This document shows positions 1-12,000 of a stretch of DNA of 64,000 bases, one piece after another (position 1 is the first letter of the stretch; every line of letters begins with the position of its first letter). The stretch covers positions 1,007,501-1,071,500 of the forward strand of contig JAJGOT010000204.1 of the NCBI GenBank assembly GCA_022457155.1, written 5' to 3'. Made by a program: the position numbers and the translations under genes. The DNA comes from Cladopsammia gracilis (Eukaryota; Cnidaria; Anthozoa; Scleractinia; Dendrophylliidae). The notes below the pieces were generated by a model. That model saw only the letters and a program-made list of their open reading frames with translations, did no database searches and was not told the DNA's origin.

Positions 1-230
1 TCCTACGAACTAATTCTTCAAAAACCACTTTTGAGGAAAATATTTCAAAATTTAGAAAACGCTTGCTGACTAGAGGCTACCCAAATAACCTGGTAGAAAA
101 AATCCTATCAGAAATAAAATTCACAGAAAGGGAATCGGCGCTTAAACAAGATAAACAAACTCAAAAAGACATTTTGCCTTTTGTAACACAATACCAACCA
201 TCAGTGCCAAACATCAAACAAGTTTTGTAA
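1..230 (+). pseudogene. Penelope-like retroelement ORF, C-terminal fragment (part 1)
   Basis: An open frame from base 3 to the TAA at 228-230 encodes a basic segment with the stretch FRKRLLTRGYPNNLVEKILS, then QYQPSVPNIKQVL. This resembles the linker between the reverse transcriptase and GIY-YIG endonuclease of Penelope-like elements (recognition from memory of the family, not a search). The frame is broken at 227 by an inserted inverted-repeat element and resumes at 856. The 5' part lies outside the window. It is a dead copy. Confidence 0.6.
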
Positions 231-855
231 AAATTAATTCTCCTTGGCCATCGTAGCTTAATAAGAAATAGCACACAAACTGCAGTGACAAACATGGCAA
301 TAAAACGCATGTTGGAAAACAAAATATTAACTTGATGTTTCGTATGTTACAACATACATCCTCAGAAGTGACCGTTTATAATACAAGTAACAACTAAATT
401 TAAATGAATAATAAGTAACTAATTAACAACAACAATAACATAAGATGAGAAAAATTTGCATATAAAAGATGCAAACTAAAAAAGAATTAGCTTTTCGCTG
501 CTGACATTATCGTTAAGGGTAGGTCTGAGTTCCTGAATAAGTAGAGTCTCCTTAATCTTACAGTGAGACTCTACTTATTCAGGAACTCAGAGCTACCCTT
601 AACGATAATGTCAGCAGCGAAAAGCTTATTCTTTTTTAGTTTGCATCTTTTATTTGCAAATTTTTCTTATCTTATGTTATTGTTGTAGTTGTTAATTAGT
701 TACTTATTATTCATTTACATTAAGTTGTTACTTGTATTCTAAACGGTCACTTCTGAGGATGTATGTTGTAACATACGAAACGTCAAGTTAATATTTTGTT
801 TTCCAACATGCGTTTTATTGTCATGTTTGTCACTGCAGTTTGTGTGCTATTTCTT
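227..855. mobile_element. Inverted-repeat (foldback) insertion with 14-bp target duplication
   Basis: Two arms of about 290 bp (roughly 259-550 and 565-855) are near-perfect reverse complements around a 14-base loop. The insertion is flanked by the direct repeat ATCAAACAAGTTTT at 213-226 and 856-869, a target-site duplication. It splits the Penelope-like ORF. The arms carry hammerhead-like cores, so this may itself be a head-to-head dimer of a Penelope-type terminus. Confidence 0.75.
753..784 (+). ncRNA. Hammerhead-ribozyme-like core
   Basis: CTGAGGA (753-759) is followed by the self-complementary GTATGTT-GT-AACATAC (stem II) and then GAAAC (777-781). This is the CUGANGA / stem II / GAAA order of the hammerhead core. 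An inverted copy lies at about 337-365. Penelope-like elements are known to carry hammerhead motifs. I could not identify a convincing stem I or stem III plus cleavage site, so activity is unproven. Confidence 0.4.
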
Positions 856-993
856 ATCAAACAAGTTTTAATGAGAAAATGGCACTATATACAAAACCAA
901 CCAATTTTACGGCAAATTTTTAAAGAACCACCTATTATATCCTTTAAAAAAGGAAAAACTTTAAAAGATACACTCGTTAGAGCAAAAATATAA
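856..993 (+). pseudogene. Penelope-like retroelement ORF, C-terminal fragment (part 2)
   Basis: The frame resumes after the insertion with IKQVLMRKWHYIQNQ and continues to SFKKGKTLKDTLVRAKI and a stop at 991-993. The repeated IKQVL residues are the target duplication, showing this was contiguous with the fragment at 1-230. No GIY-YIG endonuclease domain follows, so the copy is truncated or decayed. Confidence 0.6.
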
Positions 994-1118
994 AAGGTTC
1001 TCAAATGTTTCACACCGGTATAGAGATTGTGCGGCCTGTCACCCTTGCTATTTCCTGCTATGGTGAGTTTCTGAGTTCTGTCATTTTTATTTCAACAAAT
1101 AGTTCATTGAATCATAAA

Positions 1119-1226
1119 TATGATGACCCACCCCCTTTGGCTAGTTCAAAATTTAATGACCCACCCCTTTGTGAGGGCTCAAAATCTAGTGACCCACCCC
1201 CCAATTGCTCCGACCCACCCCCTCCT
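1119..1226 (+). repeat. Short GACCCACCCC repeats
   Basis: Four imperfect copies of TGACCCACCCC occur about 20-40 bases apart. In one frame they read as S/N-DPPP repeats. They follow the Penelope-like fragment directly and are probably part of transposon debris, not a host gene. Confidence 0.4.
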
Positions 1227-1271
1227 ATACTTATTGACCAGTCCCTAAACAGAGTGCATCCGGCCTTTTGA

Positions 1272-2327
1272 AAACCTTTTCCTAGACAAGTCCATCATAA
1301 ATTGTGTATGTTATCAGGACAAATTGAAAGGTCTGGACGGCCAGTTCGTAAAAATAAACGAATTGCCCGACCCGGCCAGCCAGTTCTGACAATTGAAATG
1401 GAAAGCGCGCCTTAGGTTAAACTAAACCCAACGATTAACCTGCTCACTCTCGGTATCGTATCATCAGCGATAGACACCTCGCAGTCTTATTATTAAGGAT
1501 CGTAGAGGTTGTGAAGATGATCGCTCAAAAAGATGGCGTGACAGGCTCCTCAATTTATGTTTAGGTGCTTGGATGTACCACACGACACTCACATTATTAC
1601 ATATTCCCTTTTCCTATAATAAACACACTAATTTTGCACTATATAGCTATAGGCGACAATCTAGAGCGGAAATTGTCCATCGCTAATTTACAGTTCTTAG
1701 GTCGGTAACACAGTCAGTCATCCATTTTGATGGCAGTGGTGACATGGTCGCTCCTGTGCAAATTCAGGTGTATCAGGCTTTCTGGTTGATTGACATCAGA
1801 AGCAGACTCTGATCCACTTTCTTGAGTTTCATTTCGCTGCCCGTAGGATCTGCTGACGGTTTCATCTGTAGACTAATCCACAATTCGTCTCAACTCCACT
1901 TGCTTCACTTTCACTTTCTACTGCCTATTTCTCTGCAACCTCACCACGTCGCCATTTTTTAAGCTGGAAACTGAGAATTCTTTTATGAAATGGAAATACT
2001 TCTGCAATTACTCTCTTTGACTCTAGACTCTGGTTGCCTTTCTTGTGGCACTGTTACTGCTGGAAACTTGGCAGACAACGTGTTTGTGTAACCATTTTCA
2101 ACCTCATGGGCCCGTTTGTTAGAAATCCGGTTACCGCTAACCTGGAATTAAAACCTAACCGAGGAATAATTTCTCCCGTTAGAAATATTTTCAAAAGCTA
2201 ATTTTAAGCTACATTCGAAGACAAGTCAAAGTATAAACTATATGTCATGTAAGTCGCACACTTGTTCGTCCTCTGCTTGATCGCTTTATTCATTGCAGCT
2301 AAGTACAGCCCGTCTTGCTCTTCTCTT
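1272..2327. other. Non-coding stretch, no gene seen
   Basis: No exon-like open frame was found on either strand. About 85 bases around 1510-1585 resemble 11340-11425 (shared AAGATGGCG and GGATGTACCACA), so an old interspersed repeat is present. Confidence 0.4.
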
Positions 2328-2757
2328 AGGTCGTGTTCTATTGGGATCAACCGTTTCAACCTAAACCGGTTTTGGTTGATTTGGTTGAGGTGTCCCAATA
2401 GAACACTTTTCAACCATTTTCGGTTTCAACCATTTCAACCATTTCAACCAGGTTCAGAGCTGGTTGAAATGGTTGATCAACCAAACCAACCGAAAACGGT
2501 TTTTTCCCAATAGAACACGAAAAAATTCCAACCAACCCAACCAACCGAAAGTATAAGGTTTTTGATTTTGTTGATATTTGTATTTTTCATGTACTTGTTT
2601 TGTCCCGCCCCGATTAGCTTTCCAGCTATTTGCAGGGCAAACAAATCAGTCAACTCTTTCATTATTATACTAAGTATACATTGTTGTTGTTGTTTCTTGT
2701 TGAATAAATTGTTGTTGTTGTTGTGTTAAAAGTGGTTGATCCCAATAGAACACGGCC
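2328..2757. mobile_element. MITE with GTGTTCTATTGGGATCAACC termini, nested LINE tail
   Basis: The left end GTGTTCTATTGGGATCAACC and the right end GGTTGATCCCAATAGAACAC are reverse complements. Internal CCAATAGAACAC copies occur near 2395 and 2507, and the body is dominated by TTCAACC/GGTTG words. From about 2555 to 2730 it contains a foreign segment ending in AATAAATTGTTGTTGTTG, which looks like a LINE 3' tail. Confidence 0.6.
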
Positions 2758-2949
2758 TTATACTTTTCAATTCCTAAATGTCCTTCATGTATCCCGTCGA
2801 GGATGGTGATCTCGTGTTAGTAGGAATCGCACAAGCCTACTGCCTTTCAACAACTTCGCTCCCCACCCCCATATTCTTTTACTTATACACATCCAAACTT
2901 TTCGAGATAAAAAAAAAACAATTTCTTTTTTGATATTAACATGTTTCAG

Positions 2950-3017
2950 GTAAACCCGTTAACGTGTCTTTTATTATTGAAGTCCTTGCGTTTGGAGAAA
3001 TAGACGAAGCAAATATG
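2950..3017 (+). CDS. Cys-loop receptor exon: N-terminal beta strands
   Basis: The acceptor TTTCAG precedes 2950. Two bases complete a codon from the missing upstream exon, then KPVNVSFIIEVLAFGEIDEA, then NM, then the donor GTAAGG. This matches the P-V-x-V ... FG-x-I-x-E-x-NM segment of the family. Confidence 0.88.
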
Positions 3018-6000
3018 GTAAGGTTGAAATTAAGCCATGCAATATACCCATTTTCTGTAAAGGATGAAAGGAAAATATAGAATATTGGGTAACTTTTGGG
3101 ACATCGCTTGCCGTTTTGTTTAAAAATTATGTTAGTTATTTTCTTTTTGCACTCTAGCTGACGTCTGAGATCTAGAGACAATTTTCATTTCGTTTTTCTA
3201 ATCTCCAAGGTCTGCAATAATTATTTGACTGAATGACCCGGGAGCACCATGCCTTGCTACTTCTCCCACGACAGATACCAATGGACCTCCTGAACCAGTC
3301 CAATCAAGGGAGTTGGATTGTTTCCCATGCACCCAACCTACAGGCAAATTCAGACAGGTGTTCGTCTCCCATTCTAACTTGACAGATGACTGTGTACTAT
3401 TAGTTTTCGTATTGATTGCATATAAATATATAGCGGATTTTAATGAGTGTTAAAGTAATTTCGCGATTGCTTTGGTTTTGCATTGCTATGCCGCTTAACT
3501 TAACAATATCGCGCCTTTTTCTCAACTTTAATCGAAGTTAAACCAAAACTAATCGTGATTTGCTCGCACGCGTTTTCCCGTGCTTGGTGCCAGCTTCATA
3601 TTATTTCTTGGAGTTCTGATTGATTCATTGACATTCATTGGATTGCAGCGCATGCGTCTGTTGCGACTAGTCAGAGTTATTTCTTTGGTTTTAGTTTTAC
3701 GACACTAAATTGAAAACCGCTCTATGTTTTACATTCAGGAATACGGATTGGACTTGTTTGTTATTCAAGTGTGGAAAGACATAAGGTTGGCTCAAGGCCA
3801 GGACAGAACATTCTCCTTTGGTGGGGACGACATAAAGAAGATCTGGACACCGGACACTTACTTCATGAATTCCAAGGAGTCTGGGATAAAGAATGTGAGT
3901 TTATTTTTTTTATCAAGTTTCAGATTTACGATTACAAAAACTCTGAGGTAGGATTGAAACAGAGTACATGACTCCTTAAAAATAAGCCACCTATTATTAC
4001 ATCACAAATATATCCAGAAAATTAGTATAGGTAATCATACGGTTTCGAGTTCAATTTGGGATTAATTTGCACGAGTGAGTTTTTCAAAAAGCTCAAAATT
4101 GCACGAGCTGCTTCGGCAATCGGCAATTTGCTCTTAGCCAATCAGAATCGAGTAATTTTTTCATGTATATTATTAATTAAGTAATGCAATTATCTAAAAC
4201 GTTCTATTAAAAAAATATTATTACAAAATACAGAAGACAATTATTAAGTAAAATACAATATAAAAATTAGAAAAAATCTACATTAAACTTATCATGATAA
4301 AAGGCCATCAAATTCTTACGAACGGATTGACAAGGTATTTGACTCTCTTATACTTAGAGGTAATTCATTCCACAGGTGACAAATCCGAACAAAAAAAAGA
4401 ATACTTAAAGACGCCAGTCCTGCTACCTTGTTCGTTGCCTTAATTGTTCCACGCCAAATGTTGTTCTCTATTTAATATTCTGTTGAAAATGATGTCAAAG
4501 TTATCTCCGCGGTTACAGTTGTTATTAAGCCCTCAGTGTTAGGTTGTATCTTAATGTTAATATCGTTGTTGTTGTTGTTGTTGCCGCTGTAAATTCATAT
4601 ATGCATCAATGCAATTAAGGTGGCTCGACTGGGTTTTTGAGCGACGATACCGTTTAGCTTTGAGAAACGTGTGTACCACCACAAACGATCCAACGAAAAA
4701 TCGATTGCCACAGCTGTACTAGAGAAAGATTAAAGTTTCAGATGAGGTTAGTTTTATGGAAATCGGAGTTGCCAAAGCAACGTTATGACGTCACTTCCGG
4801 TTTTACATAATACCGAATTACTTGCCATCAAGAGATAATTTTGGAAAACGCTCTCTGGATCCTCGACCTGACGTACTTGTCCTTAGGTCTTCAAAATTTT
4901 GCAAATTTCTATGGAAGCGTTTTCGAGAAAATTTCGAGTGAAGTTTTAAGGTGTTAAAATACAACAAAAACAAAACAATTTTGAAATGTTATTAAAACTT
5001 ATGTCTACAGGGCTTGATGAAAAAATGTTTTGGTCTTACATGAATTTTATACCATCCAAATACATTAGGTGAAAATCTCAAGGAAATCGCTCCGTTTGGA
5101 TTTCAGAAATATTACCTTTAATATGAAATGGCCTGGAGTGTTATTTCGCTTTTTCATCAAAAATTGACCCTACATTTATTAAAATTGTCATGAATTAAAA
5201 AGCGAATGATGAATTTTTTTTAAAACTTAGTCCTTATGAAGATTAATTAATTTTTAATACAATCTCCAAGTTTCAAATTCATTGAAACATTCTAAGGCTG
5301 TAAATTTTTAGCGCCAACTCAGGAAAATATTGAGCTGATTTTCGCGCTTGTGGCTTGTTGTTTCATTATGCATCTCCATTGTCTCAAATCGCCGTGGAAT
5401 TGTAGCTTTCAGTACATCATGAATTCATGTAACACTTAAAACAAAGCAATGAAGTGTTTATGAATTCATTATGTACTGAAATTTACAATTGCATGGCGAT
5501 TCGAGACAATGGAGACGCATAATGAGATCAACAAATCACTTTCATGAAAATCAGCTCAATATTTTCCTACGTTGAGGCTGTAAATTGACAGCCTTAGAAC
5601 GTTTCAATGAATTTGAAACTTGGCAGTTGTATTGAATATTAATTAATCTTTATGAGGACTAAGTTTTAAAAAAAATTCATCATTCGCTTTTTAATTCATG
5701 ACAATTTTAATAAGTGTAGAGTCAATTTTTGATGTAAAAGCGAAATAACACTCCAGGCCAGTTCATATTCAAGGTAATATTTCTGAAATCCAAACGGAGC
5801 GATTTCCTTGAGATTTTCACCTAATGTATTTGGATGGTATAAAATTCATGTCAGACCAAAACATTATTTCATCAAGCCCTGTAGACATAAGTTTTCATAA
5901 CATTTCAAAATTGTTTTGTTTTTGTTGTATTTTAACACCTTAAAATTCACTCGAAATTTTCTCGAAAACGCTTGCATAAAAATTTGTAAAATTTTGTAGA

Positions 6001-9000
6001 CCTAAGGACAAGTACGTCAGGTCGAAGATCCAGAGAGCGTTTTCCAAAATTATCTCTTGATGACAAGTAATTCGGTATTATGTTAAACCGGAAGTGACGT
6101 CATAACGTTGCTTTGGCAACTCCGATTTCCATAAAACTAATCTCATCTGAAACTTTAATCTTTCTCTAGTACAGCTGTGGCAATCAATTTTCCGTTGGAT
6201 CGTTTGTGGTGGTACACAAGTTTCTCAAAGCTAAACGGTATCGTCGCTCAAAAACCCAGTCGAGCCACCTTAAAAGGCATCGATACTGAAACACCAGTTA
6301 GGATGAATTTCTGCGCAAAACCGCTTGATTCAATTGAAGGAAACGTTAAACTGAGTTAAGGGCTTTATTTGAATCCAAACAGATCAAACTGTGATTGCAC
6401 AAGTTTACCAAACATCACCATTCACATTTCTACGATAATATATATAGATAGCCCAAGAGCTCCCAAGCCTAACAGCGTCGCACTTTGAACAAGCTTAATT
6501 AAGGTGAAACTTAACCAAGGTGAAACTTAACTAAGGTGAAAGGTTGGAAGCACAAGAATTAAGATTGACGAACGGGCTATTTTCAATTTTAGCAATTCTC
6601 AAAAACAGTATTACGCGACTGTCTGCACAGTACATTTTTATAGACCGTACAAAAGTTCACAAAAACAACTTTTCTCTGTCTAGAATAATGTACCAGTCAA
6701 TTCCAAGACCGCCGATCCCCCCCCCCCCGGGCAAACCCCCGGGCATTTGACTTTTTAAAAAAAAAATTGTCAAATGCCCCACTATGTGGGCAGTTTATAC
6801 GGTCAAATGCCCCACCGTGCAGGGCTCCACAGAGCGTCAAATGCCCCACCGTCCGGGCAAGGAGGGATTAAAGTAACTAGTTACAGTGGATTTCAGCTTA
6901 CTTTGGCCGCGCCAGTTGCCAAGTTCGTTGGGAGATACTACGTTGCGAAGTTGTCAACAATTAAGTTGTTCTTAAACGCTATTTGTGAAGTCAAAACAAT
7001 TTTTAGCCGATCTGGATGGTTTTCCTTAACATTTAATATTTTGTAGACTTGCCAAGACCAATCTATAAACTGGTGCTGTTCGGATTGTTTTCGAGGTGAG
7101 ATCACGTACGCTGTAAGATGCATGCCGCTATTTCAGTTGTGGTTTTGAATTCGACCAACCAGTATAAATTGTATATTATCTTTCATGTTCACTTTAAATA
7201 TCTTGCAATCTTTGCTTGTGCTGTTGTCTGTTGTTTATATATAGCTAGATTTAGTTTCAGCGAAAAAACTAGAACGATATTGCAACTTCTTGCTTAGTCA
7301 CTTTCCTTTTTTGTCCGTTGATCTGATTTCCAAATAAATATTTGAAAATAACAATGCACAATTTAATAACAACGTGTCAACAGACACATGGAACCGGAAA
7401 GATCAGACTTTTACCTTGCTGACTAACGTTTTTGTTGAAGTCAAATGCCCGCCCCGTCGGGCCTCGTTTCACGTCAAATGCCCCACCATGCGGAGTTAAC
7501 CTCTCGTCAAATGCCCGGGGTATGCCCGGGGGGGGGGGGGATGGGCGGTCTTGGAATTGACTGGTACATAACTAGTACCACTAGTTTCCGAATAAAATAC
7601 AGTTTTTGTTTGTCAAAAATTGCCCGAGAAACTGATTTGAAAATCAAAAATTGCAAAAATACACAAACATATTTGCATAAGGCGATACGAGTGAAGATAG
7701 AACTGTACTATAAAATCAAAGTCTTGTTTTGTTTACATAAAATCGCTTTTCAAACTATCTAATGAATGAACAAACACATAAAAATGGACAACACAAACTT
7801 ATTTCGAAAAAATTTATTCAAATCTACATTAGTTTACGTTTAAAAGCAAAACGCGTACCATTTAAGCTTAATTATAGCTCATCGAGTTCAAGCTTTCTTC
7901 GATGAAATTCAAGAGATCGATACAACTGAATTTAAGCACGTTTTAAAATCAATTCTCCAAAACTAACAATAACACCAATAAAAATTCACTCACAGATTGA
8001 TATCAACATAAATTCTCATCGAAAACTTAATCTGTTTTACCTTTAAGTCCCTCGCTTGCTTGGTTCTGAAATCCGTAGAAAACAAATATCTCCCGCATTG
8101 ATAAAAACGTAATACATGAAGTTCCTCGAAGCAAGATTTCATCCCTGAAAGCTCGTCTTTTTCCACTAAAGCGGCTTCTGAGTATCCCTTAATTAGTATC
8201 CTTGTCTTGAGTAGCAAACCGCGAAATATTAAGGGAAATAACGCCTTTAATTTCAACGGTTTTCTCCGCTTAGTAATTCACAGCAAAACATCAAAGTGTT
8301 TTTCTAGCTGACGTGACATTCGGCCGTGTAACCGCGCGAAAAACAAAGCCTCGCTTTGGTTTCAACATGACGTCGTACGCGCATGTTTTGCGACGTCATA
8401 CGCGCCCGCGAGCTAGTCCTGCGCGAAGGCAAGCTAGTCCTGCGCGACGGCGGCGGCGGAGGTCGGGCACACGCGCGCCCGCGAAACATTCCGCTAGCCA
8501 TGACCATGAAAAATGACGGGCATGGTTCTATGAGTATGGAGCTGCGCAGCCAGGCCTTCGGCCTGGCAAGTGCTCCGCTACAAATAGTTCCAAAAATAGC
8601 CCAAACGGGAGACAGACACTCCGGTTAATGGGCTCCACCTGATTTTTTTCGGATTCCTTTGATTAGGTTATGAAAAACAACCATATGGTGCACATAATGA
8701 AGGATGGTCAAGTTGTACAGATTTCAAGGTATAGACATTTCGCATTCAATTTTTTCGTATACTGATGATCACTGTTATTAGTCGGTGAGATTAAGTTCCA
8801 AAGCACTATTGGAGCAATTTTTAGTACCTTTTACAACATACTCCATCTGAGCTATAATACCTTTGAAGTTACGGAAGTTATGAAGTTACGGGACACAATG
8901 TGCACAGGTGCCAGGCCAGGGTGCCCAGACCCAGGTTAAATAATTTTAAAACGAATATCCTGCTTATCCATTGTAGTTATACGTTTTTAAAAAATCTGAC

Positions 9001-12000
9001 ATAAATAATTGGTAATGATAATGTGTACTGTGCCCTGCGTTCCTATATAAAGGTCTCCTTTGCCTTGAAATTCATTTCGCCAAAATTCAGTTTTTATTTA
9101 TTAATTGATCAATTCAGTTTTTTTTCTTCAGGGTTACATTAAAAGTTGCTTGCCATATGCAGTTACAGATGTATCCACTAGACCGACAGAAGTGTGACCT
9201 GGTGATAGAGAGCTGTGAGTTGTTTTAGGATTATTTTGCATCGATTGCTTGATAACAAAAATCATTCTGGAAACTGAAAAACAAAATTGTAATTTTGCAT
9301 AGAAAATGCCATATTTGTCGAAAATTTTCTATCGAAACAAAAGGGACATGCTCACTTCTTTTCTGCGTATCTTACCGCGCCGACCAAATTAAAGATTCTT
9401 CTCTCGGTTCTTGTGTAGTTTCATTTTCTCTTGCGTGACAACTATGGTCATATATCTAACGGTGCCCTTCATTGCAACAGCGAAATTTAACAAATACCTT
9501 GTATTTGATTTAGTTTCATTGAGTCAATTCAAGCTGGTTTACCACTGGGGCAACTTAATAGCAGACGAGTGTGTTGTTCAGGTCTTTGACGATGCCATGG
9601 CTCAGTACGAGTATAAAGGAGTGAAACTCAATTACAGGCATGAAAAGATTTCTTCTGGTATGTATCTTAATATATATACAGTAGACAATACATCGCTCCT
9701 TGGAGATATGACATTTTTCTTCCAGAGTTTAACTCGATGTCACTCGTTAGCTTCGCTCACTCGTGAGATATCAAGTTGAACGATCCAGCGATCGTAAGAT
9801 CATTCGGAAACCAGGCTATAGGTGCAGGTAGAATTATGACCTTTCCTCGAACGAAAGTGAGGAACTCAGCCTAGGGAGCGCTCACATCTGATATAAATAA
9901 AACGTGAATACAAGTTTGAGATCAAACGTTTACCTTTGCTTCGCACTTTATCACAGGCAGCCCAGGCTCATGATTAGATTACTCTGAAACGTGACTCGCG
10001 CTTAGCGGCTTTATGGTGGTGTTGTGTTACAACAGTTTGAATTTATAAAGGTTTGTATGAGAAAAAAAACGGTTTAGAAATTATTCTTGAATATATGTTA
10101 ATTTTGACAATAAAATCGACTTACTTCAATGCCTTGTTGTCTTTTCTGTTGTCCTATGGCTTTTCAAGCCGATCCGAAGCCATTTGGGTGAGTTATGACT
10201 TTTTTGGTTTTCCACCGCTAAGCCTCTTCACCGCTAATCATGAGCCTGGGCCGCCTGTGTTCAAAATTGCCACCACTCGAAAACAAAGGTAAATGTCTAG
10301 TCAAGAGGTTACTGAGAACTGATGTAATAAAATGCTCGTGTACAATACAAGGTGATGTATATGTGTTCTTATTCTGCTTGCAGGCAGTTTCTCAAACCTG
10401 TACGCTACGTTTGTGTTTGACCGCCGCACTTCATATACGGTTCTTCAAGTATTTCTCCCTAGCTATATGATCGTTATTCTTTCATTCATGGCTCTGTGGT
10501 TGCCACAAGATGCTGTGCCCGCTCGAATAGCCCTGGGAATAACAACCGTGCTTACTATTGTTTATTTTCTAGGTAAGAGATAAATCCAGTTATTGTCATG
10601 CTATGTTACGTCATAAGGTCATGTGATATTGTTGATTTCACCATGGTATGGTGTCAGAAGTGGACAATGTTGTTGTTGATTTAGCTGTTTTTGTTTCGTA
10701 CCCCTCGCATTCTTTTGAGGGGATATGTCATGATTTGTTACGTCATAAGGTCATGTGATATTGTTGATTAGTATATACTGAAACAGTGGATAGCATTGTT
10801 GGTGCGCTCTGATTGGCTACTGAAACTCGGAATAGCAAGTGCTATTCACCTCCCAGCAATTTGCGCGCGAAAATTGTAATCGTTGACAGGAATAAATGAG
10901 TTAAAAAGCATTATTTTCGTTATATTATCTCACTGTTTCAGTATATACTAAAACAACTATTCACCTCAGTGTAGGTGGTGGATATGTACCACGTATGCCC
11001 CCGTCGAAGGTTTGTGTTTCAAACCGAAATATCGGGCACAAAATATATATATCTTTTATTTTACTTTATTTTTCTTGAGTCAATCTTTTCTCGGCCGTAC
11101 GGATCAGTTTGCCGTGTTATTTTACATTTATTCAAGTTTTTCTACTGATCCAGATCTTTGTCACAGATCCGGCACCTCTCATTGGTTTGTAGTTGTGGTT
11201 TCTACTGTTCATTGTCTTAACTTCGATATGTACCGAGCCGGTGAGGTGAGCCGGTGAGGTAAATATCCACCACTACCCACCCCCACTGAGGTGAATAGTT
11301 GTTAAACATTCCATGGCAGTTATCTCGAACACATTGCGGCTTATATTTGTAAAGATCATCACTCAACAAGATGGCGGGACAACTCCTTGGTTTATTAGGT
11401 GCCCGGATGTACCACAGGAAACCCATAGAAATACGATCATTCCAATATCTCAAACTGCCACTATTTCTTACACTTTGTTCTTTCTCCGACGCATTGGAAA
11501 TACATTGTGAGTAGACTGCAACAACAAAGCAAAAACAAAAATAAAATAACAGTACACCAGTCATCTTGAACAGACGCTTCTTTGTAGTCATTAAAGATTG
11601 TAAAATAACAACTTGTACAAACTAAATAAGTAAGGAACAGAAATAAACACTTTGAAATAACAAAATTGGGAACGATCAATGCTATGTTACGCAAGTTAAT
11701 AATTTATCCTACAGCCCAACAATAAATTCGCTCTAGCACTAGCAACTGCTATCCGTTTCAATCGTCCTCGAAAGAAAGCCACCTGTACCGTATTTGTAGC
11801 GTTTACTGCAGAATTGTGCCTTACTTATGTGTACAAATTGTTATTTTAAAATCTTTAATGACCTTAGCCAAACAATGGAAAGATTTGTACAGGCATGCGC
11901 ATAGCGTAATACAGTCCCTTTAATAAAGACCCTGTGTCTGGATAAACACATTACGATGATCGTTTGTATTCAATTCCAAATAGGTACGGTCAACAGTAGT

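Noticed and set aside
8304..8516. Arg/Pro-rich proteins in the GC-rich island
   Set aside because: Both strands are open because of base composition; no family motif.
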